Shown here: positions 33,179 through 43,192 of the stretch, piece after piece
How the letters are laid out: each line of letters opens with the position of its first letter
Position numbering within the stretch: the stretch's first letter is position 1
DNA from: DAIRDK01 sp035403225
Lineage (GTDB): Bacteria; Bacteroidota; Bacteroidia; Bacteroidales; FEN-979
NCBI GenBank assembly: GCA_035403225.1
Contig: DAONET010000019.1
Span: 1-47,300 of the forward strand
Reading direction: 5' to 3'
DNA length: 47,300 nucleotides
Made by a program: the position numbers and the translations under genes
Notes under the pieces: model-generated
Seen by the model: only the letters and a program-made list of their open reading frames with translations
The model's database searches: none
Told to the model about the DNA's origin: nothing

Positions 33179-33278
33179 NNNNNNNNNNNNNNNNNNNNNN
33201 NNNNNNNNNNNNNNNNNNNNNNNNNNNNNNNNNNNNNNNNNNNNNNNNNNNNNNNNNNNNNNNNNNNNNNNNNNNNNN
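33179..33278. other. Assembly gap of exactly 100 N
   Basis: One hundred undetermined bases, a common placeholder length for scaffold joins of unknown size. It hides the end of the thioredoxin-like gene and possibly more, so adjacency of 32022 and ruvA is not certain. Confidence 0.98.
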
Positions 33279-33321
33279 TGACCGTACTTCATCCTTCTTT
33301 TCTTTTTTCCGTATAATTCTA

Positions 33322-33329
33322 TAAATTTG
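33322..33329 (+). promoter_or_regulatory. Putative -7 box for ruvA-sprA
   Basis: TAAATTTG matches TAnnTTTG, 24 bp before the ruvA ATG. The -33 region is a T-rich run without a clear TTTG. Confidence 0.55.
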
Positions 33330-33353
33330 CACCTTTTGCAGAACGACTCTCCT

Positions 33354-33938
33354 ATGTACGAATATATAGAAGGACAATTGGTTGAACGGAATCCTGCCTA
33401 CGCAGTGGTGGATGTTCACGGCATTGGTTATCTGCTGAACATCTCGGTTTACACCTATTCACAACTGAAAGAAAACGCTTCCTGCCGGCTATACACTCAC
33501 CTGGTGATACGTGAGGATGGTATGGCATTGTTTGGTTTTGCCGAAGCAGGCGAACGGGAACTCTTTCGCCAGTTGATCAGTGTCTCGGGAGTCGGGGTGA
33601 ATACTGCCCGGATCATCCTTTCCTCCCTTTCACCGCAGGAGGTATGCCTGGCCATCGCCGAAGGTGATGCTCCGGTATTGCAGAAGATCAAGGGGATCGG
33701 TGGAAAGACGGCTCAGCGCATCATCGTGGACCTGAAAGATAAAGTGTCGAAGGACCTGATCGCCCGGGAAAAATTGGGATTCCTGCACAATACCAAGAAA
33801 GAAGAAGCGTTATCAGGATTAATAATATTGGGCTTTCCAAAGATGCTCGCGGACAAGGCTTTGACCAAAATCATCGAAAAAGAGGGCGCTGGTTTATCCG
33901 TAGAAGAATTAATCAAACAAGCTTTAAAGGTTCTCTGA
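33354..33938 (+). CDS. ruvA: Holliday junction helicase subunit RuvA
   Basis: 194 residues from the ATG at 33354 (M-Y-E-Y-I-E-G-Q-L-V-E); a TTG nine codons upstream lies in the promoter and is discarded. N-terminal OB fold, then two helix-hairpin-helix motifs (S-G-V-G-V-N-T-A-R and I-K-G-I-G-G-K-T-A-Q-R-I) and the C-terminal RuvB-binding domain (A-L-S-G-L-I-I-L-G-F). It binds Holliday junctions as a tetramer and loads RuvB. sprA starts 35 bp later. Confidence 0.96.
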   Translation: MYEYIEGQLVERNPAYAVVDVHGIGYLLNISVYTYSQLKENASCRLYTHLVIREDGMALFGFAEAGERELFRQLISVSGVGVNTARIILSSLSPQEVCLAIAEGDAPVLQKIKGIGGKTAQRIIVDLKDKVSKDLIAREKLGFLHNTKKEEALSGLIILGFPKMLADKALTKIIEKEGAGLSVEELIKQALKVL

Positions 33939-33973
33939 GCCACCGAAAATTACGTATCACCCTGATCTGAAAA

Positions 33974-36900
33974 ATGAAAACCATTACCGTGAGGAGATCC
34001 ATTCATTTGCTTGCATGCCGTTCGGTCGTGTTTTTTCTTTTTCTGACCTTAGGGATATCCTCCCTTTCCGGATATGCCGGCGGCACAGCGGGATTGCCTG
34101 ATGCTGCCCTGCGGCCTGATACTACCCTGAAGGGTGACACCACCCTTATCTACCCCTTTTCTGATGAGATGACCACCCCCGGCAGCGGTTCCGAGCACCC
34201 CATCTACCTGAAAAATCCCTCAAACCTCAAAACCGAAGTAGTGTACGATCCGGTCACCCGGGAATACTATTACACGTACAAGATCGGTAATATGACATAC
34301 CGCCTTCCTTCCACGCTGTCTTTCGAGGAGTTTCAGAACCTTTCCACCGAAGAGATGATCAATAACTACTGGCGGGAACGGTCGGAAGCAGCCAGTCTGG
34401 ATAATAAAACCGGGGTCATCCCCAAACTCATCGTTCCGGGGAAATTCTTCGAGACGATCTTCGGGAATAACACCGTCGATATCCGCCCCCAGGGTTCCGC
34501 CGAGATCCTTTTCGGCATCACTTCCGACAAACGCGATGACCCGTCGTTGAATGTCCGCCAACGCCGGCAAACCAACTTCGACTTCGACGAAAACATCCAG
34601 ATGAATGTCATCGCTAAAATTGGCGATAAGATCGAGTTCAAGGTCAATTACAACACCAAGGCAACCTTCGACTTTGAAAACAAACTGAAACTGAAATACG
34701 AAGGGAAAGAAGATGAGATCATCCAACTGATTGAAGCCGGAGATATCAATATGCCCCTCTCCAGTACCCTCATCCGGGGAACCGAAAGCCTGTTCGGACT
34801 GAAGACCAAACTCCGGTTCGGAAGAACGACCGTCACCGCCGTCTACTCACAACAGAAAAGCGAATCGAAGAATATCACGGTCCAGGGTAACGCCCAGAAA
34901 ACGGAGTTCAAGATCAAAGCCGATGAATACGAAGAAAACAAACACTTCTTCGTATCCCAGTATTTCCGGGATAATTATAAAAAGGCCCTGAGCACCCTTC
35001 CCATCATCTCTTCCAATATCAACATCGTTAAGATAGAAGTCTGGGTGACCAATATCGGGGCGGCTGTCACAGATAACCGGAATATCGTTGCTTTCCAGGA
35101 TCTGGGCGAATATGAACCGTATAATACCAAGACCTTTCATGGCTATCCGGGACATTCCCTGCCCGACAACAAATCGAACGACCTGCTGGATGTCATCATG
35201 CCGACACCGGCCGACACCGTCACCGTGCGTAACATCAGCCTGGTAACGGATTACCTGAAAAGTCCGCCTTTCAACCTGGTCTCGGCGCGTGATTTCGAAA
35301 AAGTGGAAAACGCCCGGAAGCTTCTTACCTCCGAATACTCGTTCAACTCGAGACTCGGTTTTATCTCGCTGAATACCCAGTTGAATTCCGATCAGGTGCT
35401 GGCCGTTGCGTACCAGTACCAGATTGTCGGCGACCCGACGGTATACCAGGTAGGGGAGTTCTCCGACGACGGGATCGTCGCTCCCCAGTGCCTGTTCCTG
35501 AAACTCTTGAAGAGCACGGCTCAGAATACCCGGATCCCCATGTGGGACCTGATGATGAAGAACGTTTACCCACTCGGGGCTTATCAGGTGCAATCGTCCG
35601 ATTTCATGCTGAATATCCTCTATTCGGGCAATAAAAACGGAGTGCCGACGGCCTACCTCGAAGAGACACGTATCAAGGGAGTGCCGCTGATCCAGGTGAT
35701 GAACTTCGATAACCTGAACACCCAGTTGAACGAACCTTCCGACGGGTTATTCGACTTCATCGACAATGCAGCTACCTCGGGAGGTACCATCCAGGCATCC
35801 AACGGCCGCATCTTCTTCACTGTGCTGGAACCTTTCGGTCAAGACCTCCGCGATTCAATTTACGATCCCAACGACTCCAAAAACTCGCTTGCCCTGGCCA
35901 ATAAGTATTGCTACGACTCCTTGTACACCATGACCAAAACCATGGCGAAACAATACGCAGATAAGGATAAGTTTGTTCTGGAAGGATATTATAAGTCATC
36001 GGCAGGATCGGAAATCTCCCTGAATGCCCTGAATGTACCGCAAGGTTCGGTCGTGGTGACCGCCGGAGGAGTGAAACTTTATGAAAACGTAGACTATACC
36101 GTCGATTACACGCTCGGACGGGTCACGATCATCAACGAGGGGATCCTGAATTCCGGAACGCCCATCAACATCTCCCTGGAAAGCAACGAGATGTTCAATG
36201 TACAGACCAAGCGGCTGATCGGTACCCACGTGGATTATACCGTCAATAAAGACTTTATCGTCGGCGCTACCATCATGAACCTGAATGAACAGCCCTTGAC
36301 GAAAAAGGTATCCTACGGCGATGAACCCATCTCCAATACGGTGTGGGGTGTCAATCTTTCCTACCGGACTCAGTCAAGACTGCTCACCCGCATTATCGAT
36401 GCCCTGCCGCTGATCAGCACCAAGGCTGAATCGAGTGTGGCGGTCGACGGAGAATTTGCCCATTTCATCCCCGGCCATTCAAAAGCCATTGGTAAAGCCG
36501 GTACGACGTATATCGATGATTTTGAATCGTCAAAGTCGACGATCGACCTCCGGACCGTCGGTTCCTGGTTCCTCGCCAGCACGCCGCAGGGCCAAACTTC
36601 TACCGGTATGTTCCCCGAAGCCGGTATCGGAACAGGGCTGGCCTATGGTTTCAACAGGGCCAAACTGGCCTGGTATATCATCGACCCGCTCTTTTATGAC
36701 CGAAGCAGCAGCCTGGTACCCGATAACGTCACCAACTCGGAACTTTCCAATCAATATGTCCGGCAGGTATGGGAATCAGAAGTGTTCCCGAACAAAGAGA
36801 CCGTGAACGGCGTTCCGGTCAACCAGTCCGTCCTCAACCTGGCCTTCTATCCGTCTGACAGAGGTCCTTACAACTATGATGTGTCACCGACCACCTATTC

Positions 36901-39900
36901 GGCCGGGTTGAATGCCGACGGGACCCTGAGCGATCCGGCCAGCCGTTGGGGAGGTATCATGCGCCGGATCGAATCCACCGACTTTGAGTCTACCAATATT
37001 CAGTATATCGAGTTTTGGATGATGGACCCGTTTGTTTATGACTCGACCAACAGAGGAGACCTGTATTTTAACCTGGGTGATATCTCCGAAGATATCCTCC
37101 GCGACGGGATGAAGAGTTACGAAAACGGGCTTCCTACCTCCGAAGAAGTCATCAACGTGGATACCACCATCTGGGGACGTGTTCCTACGCTCCAGTCGCT
37201 GGTCGACGCTTTTGACGATGACCCGGCTTCGCGTCCCTACCAGGATGTCGGGTACGACGGACTCCGCGACCAGGACGAGATCACCTTCTTCGATAAACCC
37301 TATATGGCCAAGCTGGCTTCAGCCTTAGGTCAGGGAAGCCAGGCCTATCAGAATGCATCGGAAGACCCTTCGGCCGACGACTTCCACTATTTCAGGGGAT
37401 CGGGTTATGACAAAGGTTCAGAATATGCCAGCATCCTGCTGAAATACAAAAAATTTAACGGCACCGAGAACAACTCGCCCTCTTCCGCGAACAGTCCCGA
37501 GAGCTATTCGACCATGGCCACCACCCTGCCCAACGTCGAAGATATCAACAAAGACAATACCCTCAGCGAATCGGAAAGCTATTACCAGTATGTGGTGCAT
37601 CTCGACCCGAACAAGATGAGCGTGGGAAGCAACTACATCACCGATATCTATGAGGCCACGAATATCATCCTGGCCAATGGTCAGCGCGGCCGCGTGAAAT
37701 GGTACCAGTTCAAGATCCCTGTCCGTACCCCCGACAAGACAGTAGGCAGCATCCAGGATTTTAATTCTATCCGCTTCATGCGTATGTTCCTCAAGAACTT
37801 TGAGAGACCTGTCGTATGCCGCTTTGCCACCCTTGATCTTACCCGGGTGGAATGGAGGAGTTACGATGCCAGCCTGTTGGCAGCCGGAGAATACATCCCG
37901 GAAGAAGCACAGAATGAAACCACCTTCGATATCTCTACCGTCAGCATTGAAGAAAACGGAAGCAGAGACCCCGTTCCTTATGTGATCCCGCCCGGCATCG
38001 AACGCGAAACGAACTACGGAACCACGAACCTGCAGAAACTGAACGAACAGTCCATGGCCCTGCGCGTTTGCAACCTGGTTGACGGCGACGCACGCGCGGC
38101 GTATAAGACATCTGACCTTGATTTCAGGCAGTTTAAACATCTCGAGATGTTTGTTCATGCCGAAAAATCTATCGAGACACAGAGTCTGAAAACCGGCGAC
38201 CTCACCCTCTTCATCCGGATCGGTTCCGACTTTACTCAGAATTATTACGAATACGAAATCCCGCTCTCCTTTACAGAATGGGGCACTTCGGCCACACAGG
38301 CCGATGCCATCTGGCCGGCAGCCAATGATATTGATATCACCTTGGAACGGCTGGTAGAAGCGAAATACAACCGTATCCTCGCCACCCAGGAGTCGGGAAG
38401 CACCGTTTCGGCTTCGACACCCTATATCGAATATGACGGTAACAACAAGATCACCGTTCTCGGATCTCCAAGCATCAGCGATGTTCAGGCTATCATGATC
38501 GGTGTCAGAAACCCGAAGAAGAAGATTGATTCCAAAGACGACGACGGACAGTCGAAATGCGCGGAGGTCTGGGTCGATGAACTCCGGCTGACCGGCTTCA
38601 ATAAAAAGGCAGGGTTCGCCACCATGATCAGGGCAACCGCCAACCTCGCCGACTTAGGCCGGGTACAACTTACCGGAACCTACCGGAGCGCTAACTATTC
38701 CGATATTGAAGAGTCGCAGACGGAAAGAGATATGGAAGCACAGACCAATCTCGGGTTTGACACCGACCTGGAACTGGGCAAATTCTTCCCGGAATCAACC
38801 GGCATCCGGATACCCTTCCATTTCGACTACTCCCTGGAAAAGATCACCCCGGAATATGATCCCATGAACCCCGACCTGCTGCTGACAGATGTCGTGGATG
38901 CCATGGATTCAAAAGAAGAACAGGATTCCATCAAAGCGCTGGCAGAAGATCTGACCGAACGAATCAACTTCAACCTGATGAATGTCAGGAAAGATCGTAC
39001 CAAAGACCGGAAACCCAGGATCTACGATATTGAGAACTTCAACGTGAGTTATGCCTACTCCCAGATCTTTCACCGCGATGAAGACGTTGCTACAGATATG
39101 AGTAAAACCTATTCGGGAGGGTTGGGATATAATTTCGCCACCATGCCGAAAAATGTCCAACCCTTCTCTAAGGTGCCTTTCTTGTCAAAAAGTAAAGCGC
39201 TGCAACTCATCAAAGACTTTAACTTCTATTACCTCCCTCGCTCGTTCACGTTCCGTACCGACATGAACCGCCAATATGAATCGCGGCAGTACCGGAACAA
39301 AAGCCAGGCCATCGTCCCCATGGAGACATACTATATCAAAGACTGGGACTGGACACGGAATTATAACCTGAATTACGATTTTGCCAAATCACTGAAGTTT
39401 ACGCTGAACGCCGCCGCCGCTTCCTTCATTAAGGAACCTGCCGGCAAGATCGACAAATCCACCAGGTCGGAGATCTGGGATGAGGTCTTCAGGATGGGGA
39501 CCATGAACAACTACAGCCAGACATCGAGTCTGACCTGGGATCTTCCGTTCTCCAAAGTGCCGATCCTGAACTTCATCAACATGACTGCCGGATACCAGTC
39601 GTCATACACCTGGACCGCCAGCCCTACCTCGGTTCAGGAATACCTTGGTAATTATATCGAGAACGGCAACACCCGCGCGTTGAATGGCGGATTGAACTTC
39701 GTGAACTTGTATAATAAATCGGCTTACCTGAAACGGGTGAACACAACCCCGGGCAAAAAACAACCGGATAAAAAAGAGGTCGCCAACCGGCTTCCGGAAC
39801 GGCAGTTGAAACAACCGAAAAATCCTGCCGATACGGCTAAAGAAGAAAAAGAAAAGGTGGATATCGGCAGGATCATGCTCGAAAGTACTATCCGGGTTCT

Positions 39901-41260
39901 GATGTCCGTGCGAAAAATCACGTTCCAGTATAACCAGGGAAACGGGACCTCGTTACCGGGCTTTGTGCCGGAACCTGACCTGCTCGGACTTGATATGTCC
40001 ACGTATGCGCCCGGACTGCCTTTCGTGTTCGGGTCACAGAAAGATATCAGGTATAAAGCCGCCACCAACGGATGGATCACGGATGATACCTTGCTGAATA
40101 CTGCTTATGCGAGAAAATTCACCGAGAACCTCACCATCAATGCCACCCTGGAACCGTGGAAGGATTTAAGGATCGAACTTACTGCCACCAAACAACAGTC
40201 ACGGAATAACCAGGAATACTTCAAGGCCAACTCTTCCGGCGTCTTCCCGACACCGGAAGATAATGCGATATCGCCTACCATGAACGGGTCTTTCACGATA
40301 TCGTGCATCGCCCTCAGAACGATCTTTACCGGAAGCAATGATGATAATACCTCCGATATCTTCGAAAAGATGAAAGCAATGCGCACGGAGGTCGCTCAGC
40401 GGTATGCGGCACAAAACCCCTGGTCGCAGGGAACCGACTCACTGGGTTACCCCCAGGGATACGGGCCTACCAGCCAGGAGGTATTGCTCACTTCCTTCCT
40501 GGCAGCTTACAAAGGACAGGACCCCGGCAAGATCAAGCTGACGGCCTTCCCGTCGATCCCGTTGCCTAACTGGAGGATCACATATGACGGTCTTACCAAG
40601 ATCAAAGCCCTGAAGAAACTATTCAGGACCTTCACGCTGACACATGGTTACGTCTGTACCTATTCAGTGGGATCCTATTCACGGAATATCCGGTATGAGG
40701 AAGAAAACGGATGCCCCGTCGCTACCGATGATGCCGGCAACTTCATCCCCAAGGAAGATATCCAGCTGGTGACCCTCAACGAACAGTTCAACCCCCTCAT
40801 CCGGTTCGAGATGACCTGGGTGAACAGCTTCACCTCTAACCTGGAAGTCAAGAAGAGCCGGAACCTCGGTTTCAGCTTCGCCAACAACCAACTGACGGAA
40901 GTCACTACCAACGAGTATGTGGCCGGAATCGGGTACCGGTTCAAAAACATCCGCATCAATTTCTCGGGATTGAGTGGCAGCGGGAAAAGCTCCAAAAGCC
41001 AGAGCGACCTGAACGTTCGACTCGATTTCTCACTCCGCCAGAACAAAACCGTCCTCCGGAGAGCCGATCAGGATATCAACCAGATCTCTACCGGTCAGCA
41101 AATCGTTTCCATCGACTTCTCGGCGGATTACGACCTGTCCAAACAGTTCAACATCCGCTTCTATTTCGAAAAGGACATCAATTCACCTTACGTCTCCAAC
41201 CAGTACCGTACCTCCAACACCAAAGGAGGATTTGCCCTGCGGTTCAATCTGGCGCAATAG
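33974..41260 (+). CDS. sprA: T9SS outer-membrane translocon SprA (Sov)
   Basis: 2428 residues, the normal size for SprA/Sov. A signal peptide lies at about 1-36 (ending S-G-Y-A-G-G). The conserved N-terminal region follows (F-E-T-I-F-G-N-N-T-V-D-I-R-P-Q-G, then L-F-G-I-T-S-D-K-R-D and R-Q-R-R-Q-T-N-F-D-F), then many beta strands, large periplasmic and extracellular insertions, and a C-terminal barrel closing with F-A-L-R-F-N-L-A-Q. SprA forms a very large single-chain beta-barrel that exports folded proteins carrying C-terminal sorting domains, like the one at 544-3384. From memory the order ruvA-sprA-gcvH recurs in Bacteroidota. Other T9SS parts (PorK, L, M, N, U, V) are not in the window. 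Confidence 0.95.
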   Translation: MKTITVRRSIHLLACRSVVFFLFLTLGISSLSGYAGGTAGLPDAALRPDTTLKGDTTLIYPFSDEMTTPGSGSEHPIYLKNPSNLKTEVVYDPVTREYYYTYKIGNMTYRLPSTLSFEEFQNLSTEEMINNYWRERSEAASLDNKTGVIPKLIVPGKFFETIFGNNTVDIRPQGSAEILFGITSDKRDDPSLNVRQRRQTNFDFDENIQMNVIAKIGDKIEFKVNYNTKATFDFENKLKLKYEGKEDEIIQLIEAGDINMPLSSTLIRGTESLFGLKTKLRFGRTTVTAVYSQQKSESKNITVQGNAQKTEFKIKADEYEENKHFFVSQYFRDNYKKALSTLPIISSNINIVKIEVWVTNIGAAVTDNRNIVAFQDLGEYEPYNTKTFHGYPGHSLPDNKSNDLLDVIMPTPADTVTVRNISLVTDYLKSPPFNLVSARDFEKVENARKLLTSEYSFNSRLGFISLNTQLNSDQVLAVAYQYQIVGDPTVYQVGEFSDDGIVAPQCLFLKLLKSTAQNTRIPMWDLMMKNVYPLGAYQVQSSDFMLNILYSGNKNGVPTAYLEETRIKGVPLIQVMNFDNLNTQLNEPSDGLFDFIDNAATSGGTIQASNGRIFFTVLEPFGQDLRDSIYDPNDSKNSLALANKYCYDSLYTMTKTMAKQYADKDKFVLEGYYKSSAGSEISLNALNVPQGSVVVTAGGVKLYENVDYTVDYTLGRVTIINEGILNSGTPINISLESNEMFNVQTKRLIGTHVDYTVNKDFIVGATIMNLNEQPLTKKVSYGDEPISNTVWGVNLSYRTQSRLLTRIIDALPLISTKAESSVAVDGEFAHFIPGHSKAIGKAGTTYIDDFESSKSTIDLRTVGSWFLASTPQGQTSTGMFPEAGIGTGLAYGFNRAKLAWYIIDPLFYDRSSSLVPDNVTNSELSNQYVRQVWESEVFPNKETVNGVPVNQSVLNLAFYPSDRGPYNYDVSPTTYSAGLNADGTLSDPASRWGGIMRRIESTDFESTNIQYIEFWMMDPFVYDSTNRGDLYFNLGDISEDILRDGMKSYENGLPTSEEVINVDTTIWGRVPTLQSLVDAFDDDPASRPYQDVGYDGLRDQDEITFFDKPYMAKLASALGQGSQAYQNASEDPSADDFHYFRGSGYDKGSEYASILLKYKKFNGTENNSPSSANSPESYSTMATTLPNVEDINKDNTLSESESYYQYVVHLDPNKMSVGSNYITDIYEATNIILANGQRGRVKWYQFKIPVRTPDKTVGSIQDFNSIRFMRMFLKNFERPVVCRFATLDLTRVEWRSYDASLLAAGEYIPEEAQNETTFDISTVSIEENGSRDPVPYVIPPGIERETNYGTTNLQKLNEQSMALRVCNLVDGDARAAYKTSDLDFRQFKHLEMFVHAEKSIETQSLKTGDLTLFIRIGSDFTQNYYEYEIPLSFTEWGTSATQADAIWPAANDIDITLERLVEAKYNRILATQESGSTVSASTPYIEYDGNNKITVLGSPSISDVQAIMIGVRNPKKKIDSKDDDGQSKCAEVWVDELRLTGFNKKAGFATMIRATANLADLGRVQLTGTYRSANYSDIEESQTERDMEAQTNLGFDTDLELGKFFPESTGIRIPFHFDYSLEKITPEYDPMNPDLLLTDVVDAMDSKEEQDSIKALAEDLTERINFNLMNVRKDRTKDRKPRIYDIENFNVSYAYSQIFHRDEDVATDMSKTYSGGLGYNFATMPKNVQPFSKVPFLSKSKALQLIKDFNFYYLPRSFTFRTDMNRQYESRQYRNKSQAIVPMETYYIKDWDWTRNYNLNYDFAKSLKFTLNAAAASFIKEPAGKIDKSTRSEIWDEVFRMGTMNNYSQTSSLTWDLPFSKVPILNFINMTAGYQSSYTWTASPTSVQEYLGNYIENGNTRALNGGLNFVNLYNKSAYLKRVNTTPGKKQPDKKEVANRLPERQLKQPKNPADTAKEEKEKVDIGRIMLESTIRVLMSVRKITFQYNQGNGTSLPGFVPEPDLLGLDMSTYAPGLPFVFGSQKDIRYKAATNGWITDDTLLNTAYARKFTENLTINATLEPWKDLRIELTATKQQSRNNQEYFKANSSGVFPTPEDNAISPTMNGSFTISCIALRTIFTGSNDDNTSDIFEKMKAMRTEVAQRYAAQNPWSQGTDSLGYPQGYGPTSQEVLLTSFLAAYKGQDPGKIKLTAFPSIPLPNWRITYDGLTKIKALKKLFRTFTLTHGYVCTYSVGSYSRNIRYEEENGCPVATDDAGNFIPKEDIQLVTLNEQFNPLIRFEMTWVNSFTSNLEVKKSRNLGFSFANNQLTEVTTNEYVAGIGYRFKNIRINFSGLSGSGKSSKSQSDLNVRLDFSLRQNKTVLRRADQDINQISTGQQIVSIDFSADYDLSKQFNIRFYFEKDINSPYVSNQYRTSNTKGGFALRFNLAQ

Positions 41261-41285
41261 CATGAATGCAATCTGAAAAAATCCG

Positions 41286-41293
41286 TATATTTG
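41286..41293 (+). promoter_or_regulatory. Putative -7 box for gcvH
   Basis: TATATTTG matches TAnnTTTG, 22 bp before the gcvH ATG, in the 55-bp gap after sprA. No clear -33 TTTG. Confidence 0.55.
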
Positions 41294-41315
41294 AAAAAAA
41301 TTAAACCGATATCTT

Positions 41316-41696
41316 ATGAACGTTCCTGAAAATTTAAAGTACACGAAAGATCACGAATGGCTGAAGATCGAAGGAGATACCGCCTTGGTGGGAATCACTG
41401 ATTTCGCTCAGCATGAACTCGGAGATATCGTTTTCATCGAAGTGGAAACAGTAGGCGAAACCCTCGCAGCAGGCGAAACATTCGGTACTGTTGAAGCGGT
41501 GAAGACCGTATCGGATATGTTTATGCCCGTTGCCGGCGAAGTACTCGAATTCAACGAAGAACTGACCACCCAGCCGGAAATTATCAATAAAGATCCTTAC
41601 GAAAAAGGATGGATCGTCCGTGTAAAGATGACAGATCAGTCGGGCCTCGGCGAACTGCTTGATGCAGCTCAGTATCGTACGCTGATCGGCGCCTGA
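41316..41696 (+). CDS. gcvH: Glycine cleavage system H protein
   Basis: 126 residues. It carries the lipoyl arm that shuttles the aminomethyl group between the P, T and L proteins. The lipoylation site is in G-T-V-E-A-V-K-T-V-S-D, Lys63; the N-terminus (Y-T-K-D-H-E-W) and D-F-A-Q-H-E-L-G-D-I are typical. The gcvT, gcvP and lpd genes are not in the window. It has its own promoter box and is followed by a terminator. Confidence 0.97.
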   Translation: MNVPENLKYTKDHEWLKIEGDTALVGITDFAQHELGDIVFIEVETVGETLAAGETFGTVEAVKTVSDMFMPVAGEVLEFNEELTTQPEIINKDPYEKGWIVRVKMTDQSGLGELLDAAQYRTLIGA

Positions 41697-41724
41697 ACGG
41701 TTTTATCTTAAACCCTTACATCGA

Positions 41725-41772
41725 AAAGTTCCTGCAGGATAGCCGTTGGCTGTTTTGTGGGGACTTTTTTTT
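41725..41772 (+). terminator. Intrinsic terminator after gcvH
   Basis: The outer stem AAAGTTCC (41725-41732) pairs with the GGGGACTTT segment (from 41759), 8 bp with one wobble; an inner hairpin, AGCC-GTT-GGCT, sits at 41741-41751; a run of eight T follows at 41765-41772. Confidence 0.7.
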
Positions 41773-41825
41773 ATTCTATGCCTCCGGGAGGAACTCCCTG
41801 CCCGGTCATCGTCCGTGACCACGGA

Positions 41826-42455
41826 TCAATCCATGAAGGTAAAATTACGGGTCCCGAATTTCCAAACCAGCCCCAGGTTCACGGAAATACCCGAATGAGA
41901 AGGTAACGCCGCGCTTTTCAACGAATAATAATACCGCCCGTCCAGGCAAAGGGCGAACCGGCCGTTGAACCAGTAAGAGAGGCCTGCCTCGGGGTAGAAA
42001 CCGAACTGTGCCGTGTGATCCGACTCGGAATAAACGCCGAAATCCTGTAAACGGGTGGCAAAAACAGCGCCCGCAGCGCCCCCTGCATAAAACATGAACC
42101 CCGAATCTTTGGCCGGAAAATAGTACCTGACCTTCAGCATCAGGGGATAGACATTTGCATAACGAAGCTGCTCCCCCGTGATCGTTATGCCGGTGCCATT
42201 GATGTTTTCGTACGTCTGAAGAGGAAATGATTGATAATAGCCATACCAGGAGAAAGCGGCACCCACCGAGAGATGGTCGGTTAAGAAACCGCCTGCTTCC
42301 AAGTGACAGCCTCTCCATCCCGGCTGATCAATGAAATCGTACATGTCACCGGTTGGAAAGGAAAATCCATACCCCAGACCGATATATCCCTGGGAGAAAA
42401 GCGGAACAGGCGCCAATAACAACAAGGTGAGGAGGAAATGACTGATCTTTTTCAT
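41826..42455 (-). CDS. Outer-membrane beta-barrel protein (porin-like)
   Basis: 209 residues from the ATG at 42455, where the signal peptide starts (MKKISHFLLTLLLLAPVPLF); 19 codons upstream in frame are discarded. The mature chain starts Q-G-Y-I-G-L-G-Y-G-F-S-F-P-T-G and shows about eight amphipathic strands (V-Y-P-L-M-L-K-V-R-Y-Y-F, F-M-F-Y-A-G-G-A-A-G, F-G-F-Y-P-E-A-G-L-S-Y-W-F, V-N-L-G-L-V-W-K-F-G), as in small outer-membrane barrels. Function unknown. It ends the minus-strand run from thiL, 34 bp after the DUF4136 lipoprotein. Confidence 0.8.
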   Translation of the reverse strand: MKKISHFLLTLLLLAPVPLFSQGYIGLGYGFSFPTGDMYDFIDQPGWRGCHLEAGGFLTDHLSVGAAFSWYGYYQSFPLQTYENINGTGITITGEQLRYANVYPLMLKVRYYFPAKDSGFMFYAGGAAGAVFATRLQDFGVYSESDHTAQFGFYPEAGLSYWFNGRFALCLDGRYYYSLKSAALPSHSGISVNLGLVWKFGTRNFTFMD

Positions 42456-42489
42456 GTTCGCGGATGACGGGTTGAGAGACTGAATGGGT

Positions 42490-43143
42490 TTACAGGCAGG
42501 GTGATTGGTCAAATAGCTGTTTGATGCTGTTCTGTATGCGTTCCGGGATATTCTTCCCTTGCGTCAGACCGTCGACAGCTCCCATCCAGATCACCTTCAC
42601 CGGACGGGTTGGCAGAGAACTGTCTGCCTTCAGATCGATCATCCTGACCAGGAGAGAACCGGTGGTGAGATCCACGGAGAAAGGCCACGGGTACTGATAT
42701 CCGCTCCCGCTGGCATAGGCGGCCGGCCACAAGGGATACCAACCCCAGTCGGCATTCCAGTCATTCTCGTAATTCTCCCAGTAGAACATCGCCGACGTGT
42801 TGAGGAGGATACCGATATCGGGACGGGTGACCGCCGTATCGTATACTCTTTCAAAGCCAAGCGCATCCAGGTGCGCGGCGATCTGAGCCAGCAGCAGACT
42901 GTCGTAAGCGTGATTGGCCACGATGTTGTTCTCCGCGTGATCCGGATCAGGAAGGGCCACGATGGTGTCGGGCAGCAGGTAGGTATGCGCTTTGTGAAAA
43001 GGATAGGCGACGTCGTAGTTGGTGATGATCGCATCCGGGGTGGCGAGACTGCCCGGTTCTACCGGATAACACCCCGTCAGTCCGGCCATCAGTACCGGGA
43101 AAAGAAGCGGGATGACAAACCTTTTTCTTTCCTTCAGAATCAT
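42490..43143 (-). CDS. DUF4136-type lipoprotein
   Basis: 217 residues from the ATG at 43143. The lipoprotein signal has L-T-G-C with Cys25. The body has the DUF4136 look: Y-D-V-A-Y-P-F-H-K-A-H-T-Y near the start, A-A-H-L-D-A-L-G-F-E-R-V in the middle, then L-L-V-R-M-I-D-L-K-A-D and V-I-W-M-G-A-V-D-G-L-T near the end, a strand pattern seen in this family of envelope lipoproteins without known function. It lies between uvrC and the outer-membrane barrel gene on the same strand, probably as a pair with the latter. Confidence 0.8.
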   Translation of the reverse strand: MILKERKRFVIPLLFPVLMAGLTGCYPVEPGSLATPDAIITNYDVAYPFHKAHTYLLPDTIVALPDPDHAENNIVANHAYDSLLLAQIAAHLDALGFERVYDTAVTRPDIGILLNTSAMFYWENYENDWNADWGWYPLWPAAYASGSGYQYPWPFSVDLTTGSLLVRMIDLKADSSLPTRPVKVIWMGAVDGLTQGKNIPERIQNSIKQLFDQSPCL

Positions 43144-43192
43144 CTTATGTATTAATATAGATAGATGCATAATATTACATTTCATGCTTGTT

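Noticed and set aside
33279..33281. TGA after the N run as the stop codon of the thioredoxin-like gene
   Set aside because: The phase depends on an arbitrary 100-N gap length, so it cannot be trusted.
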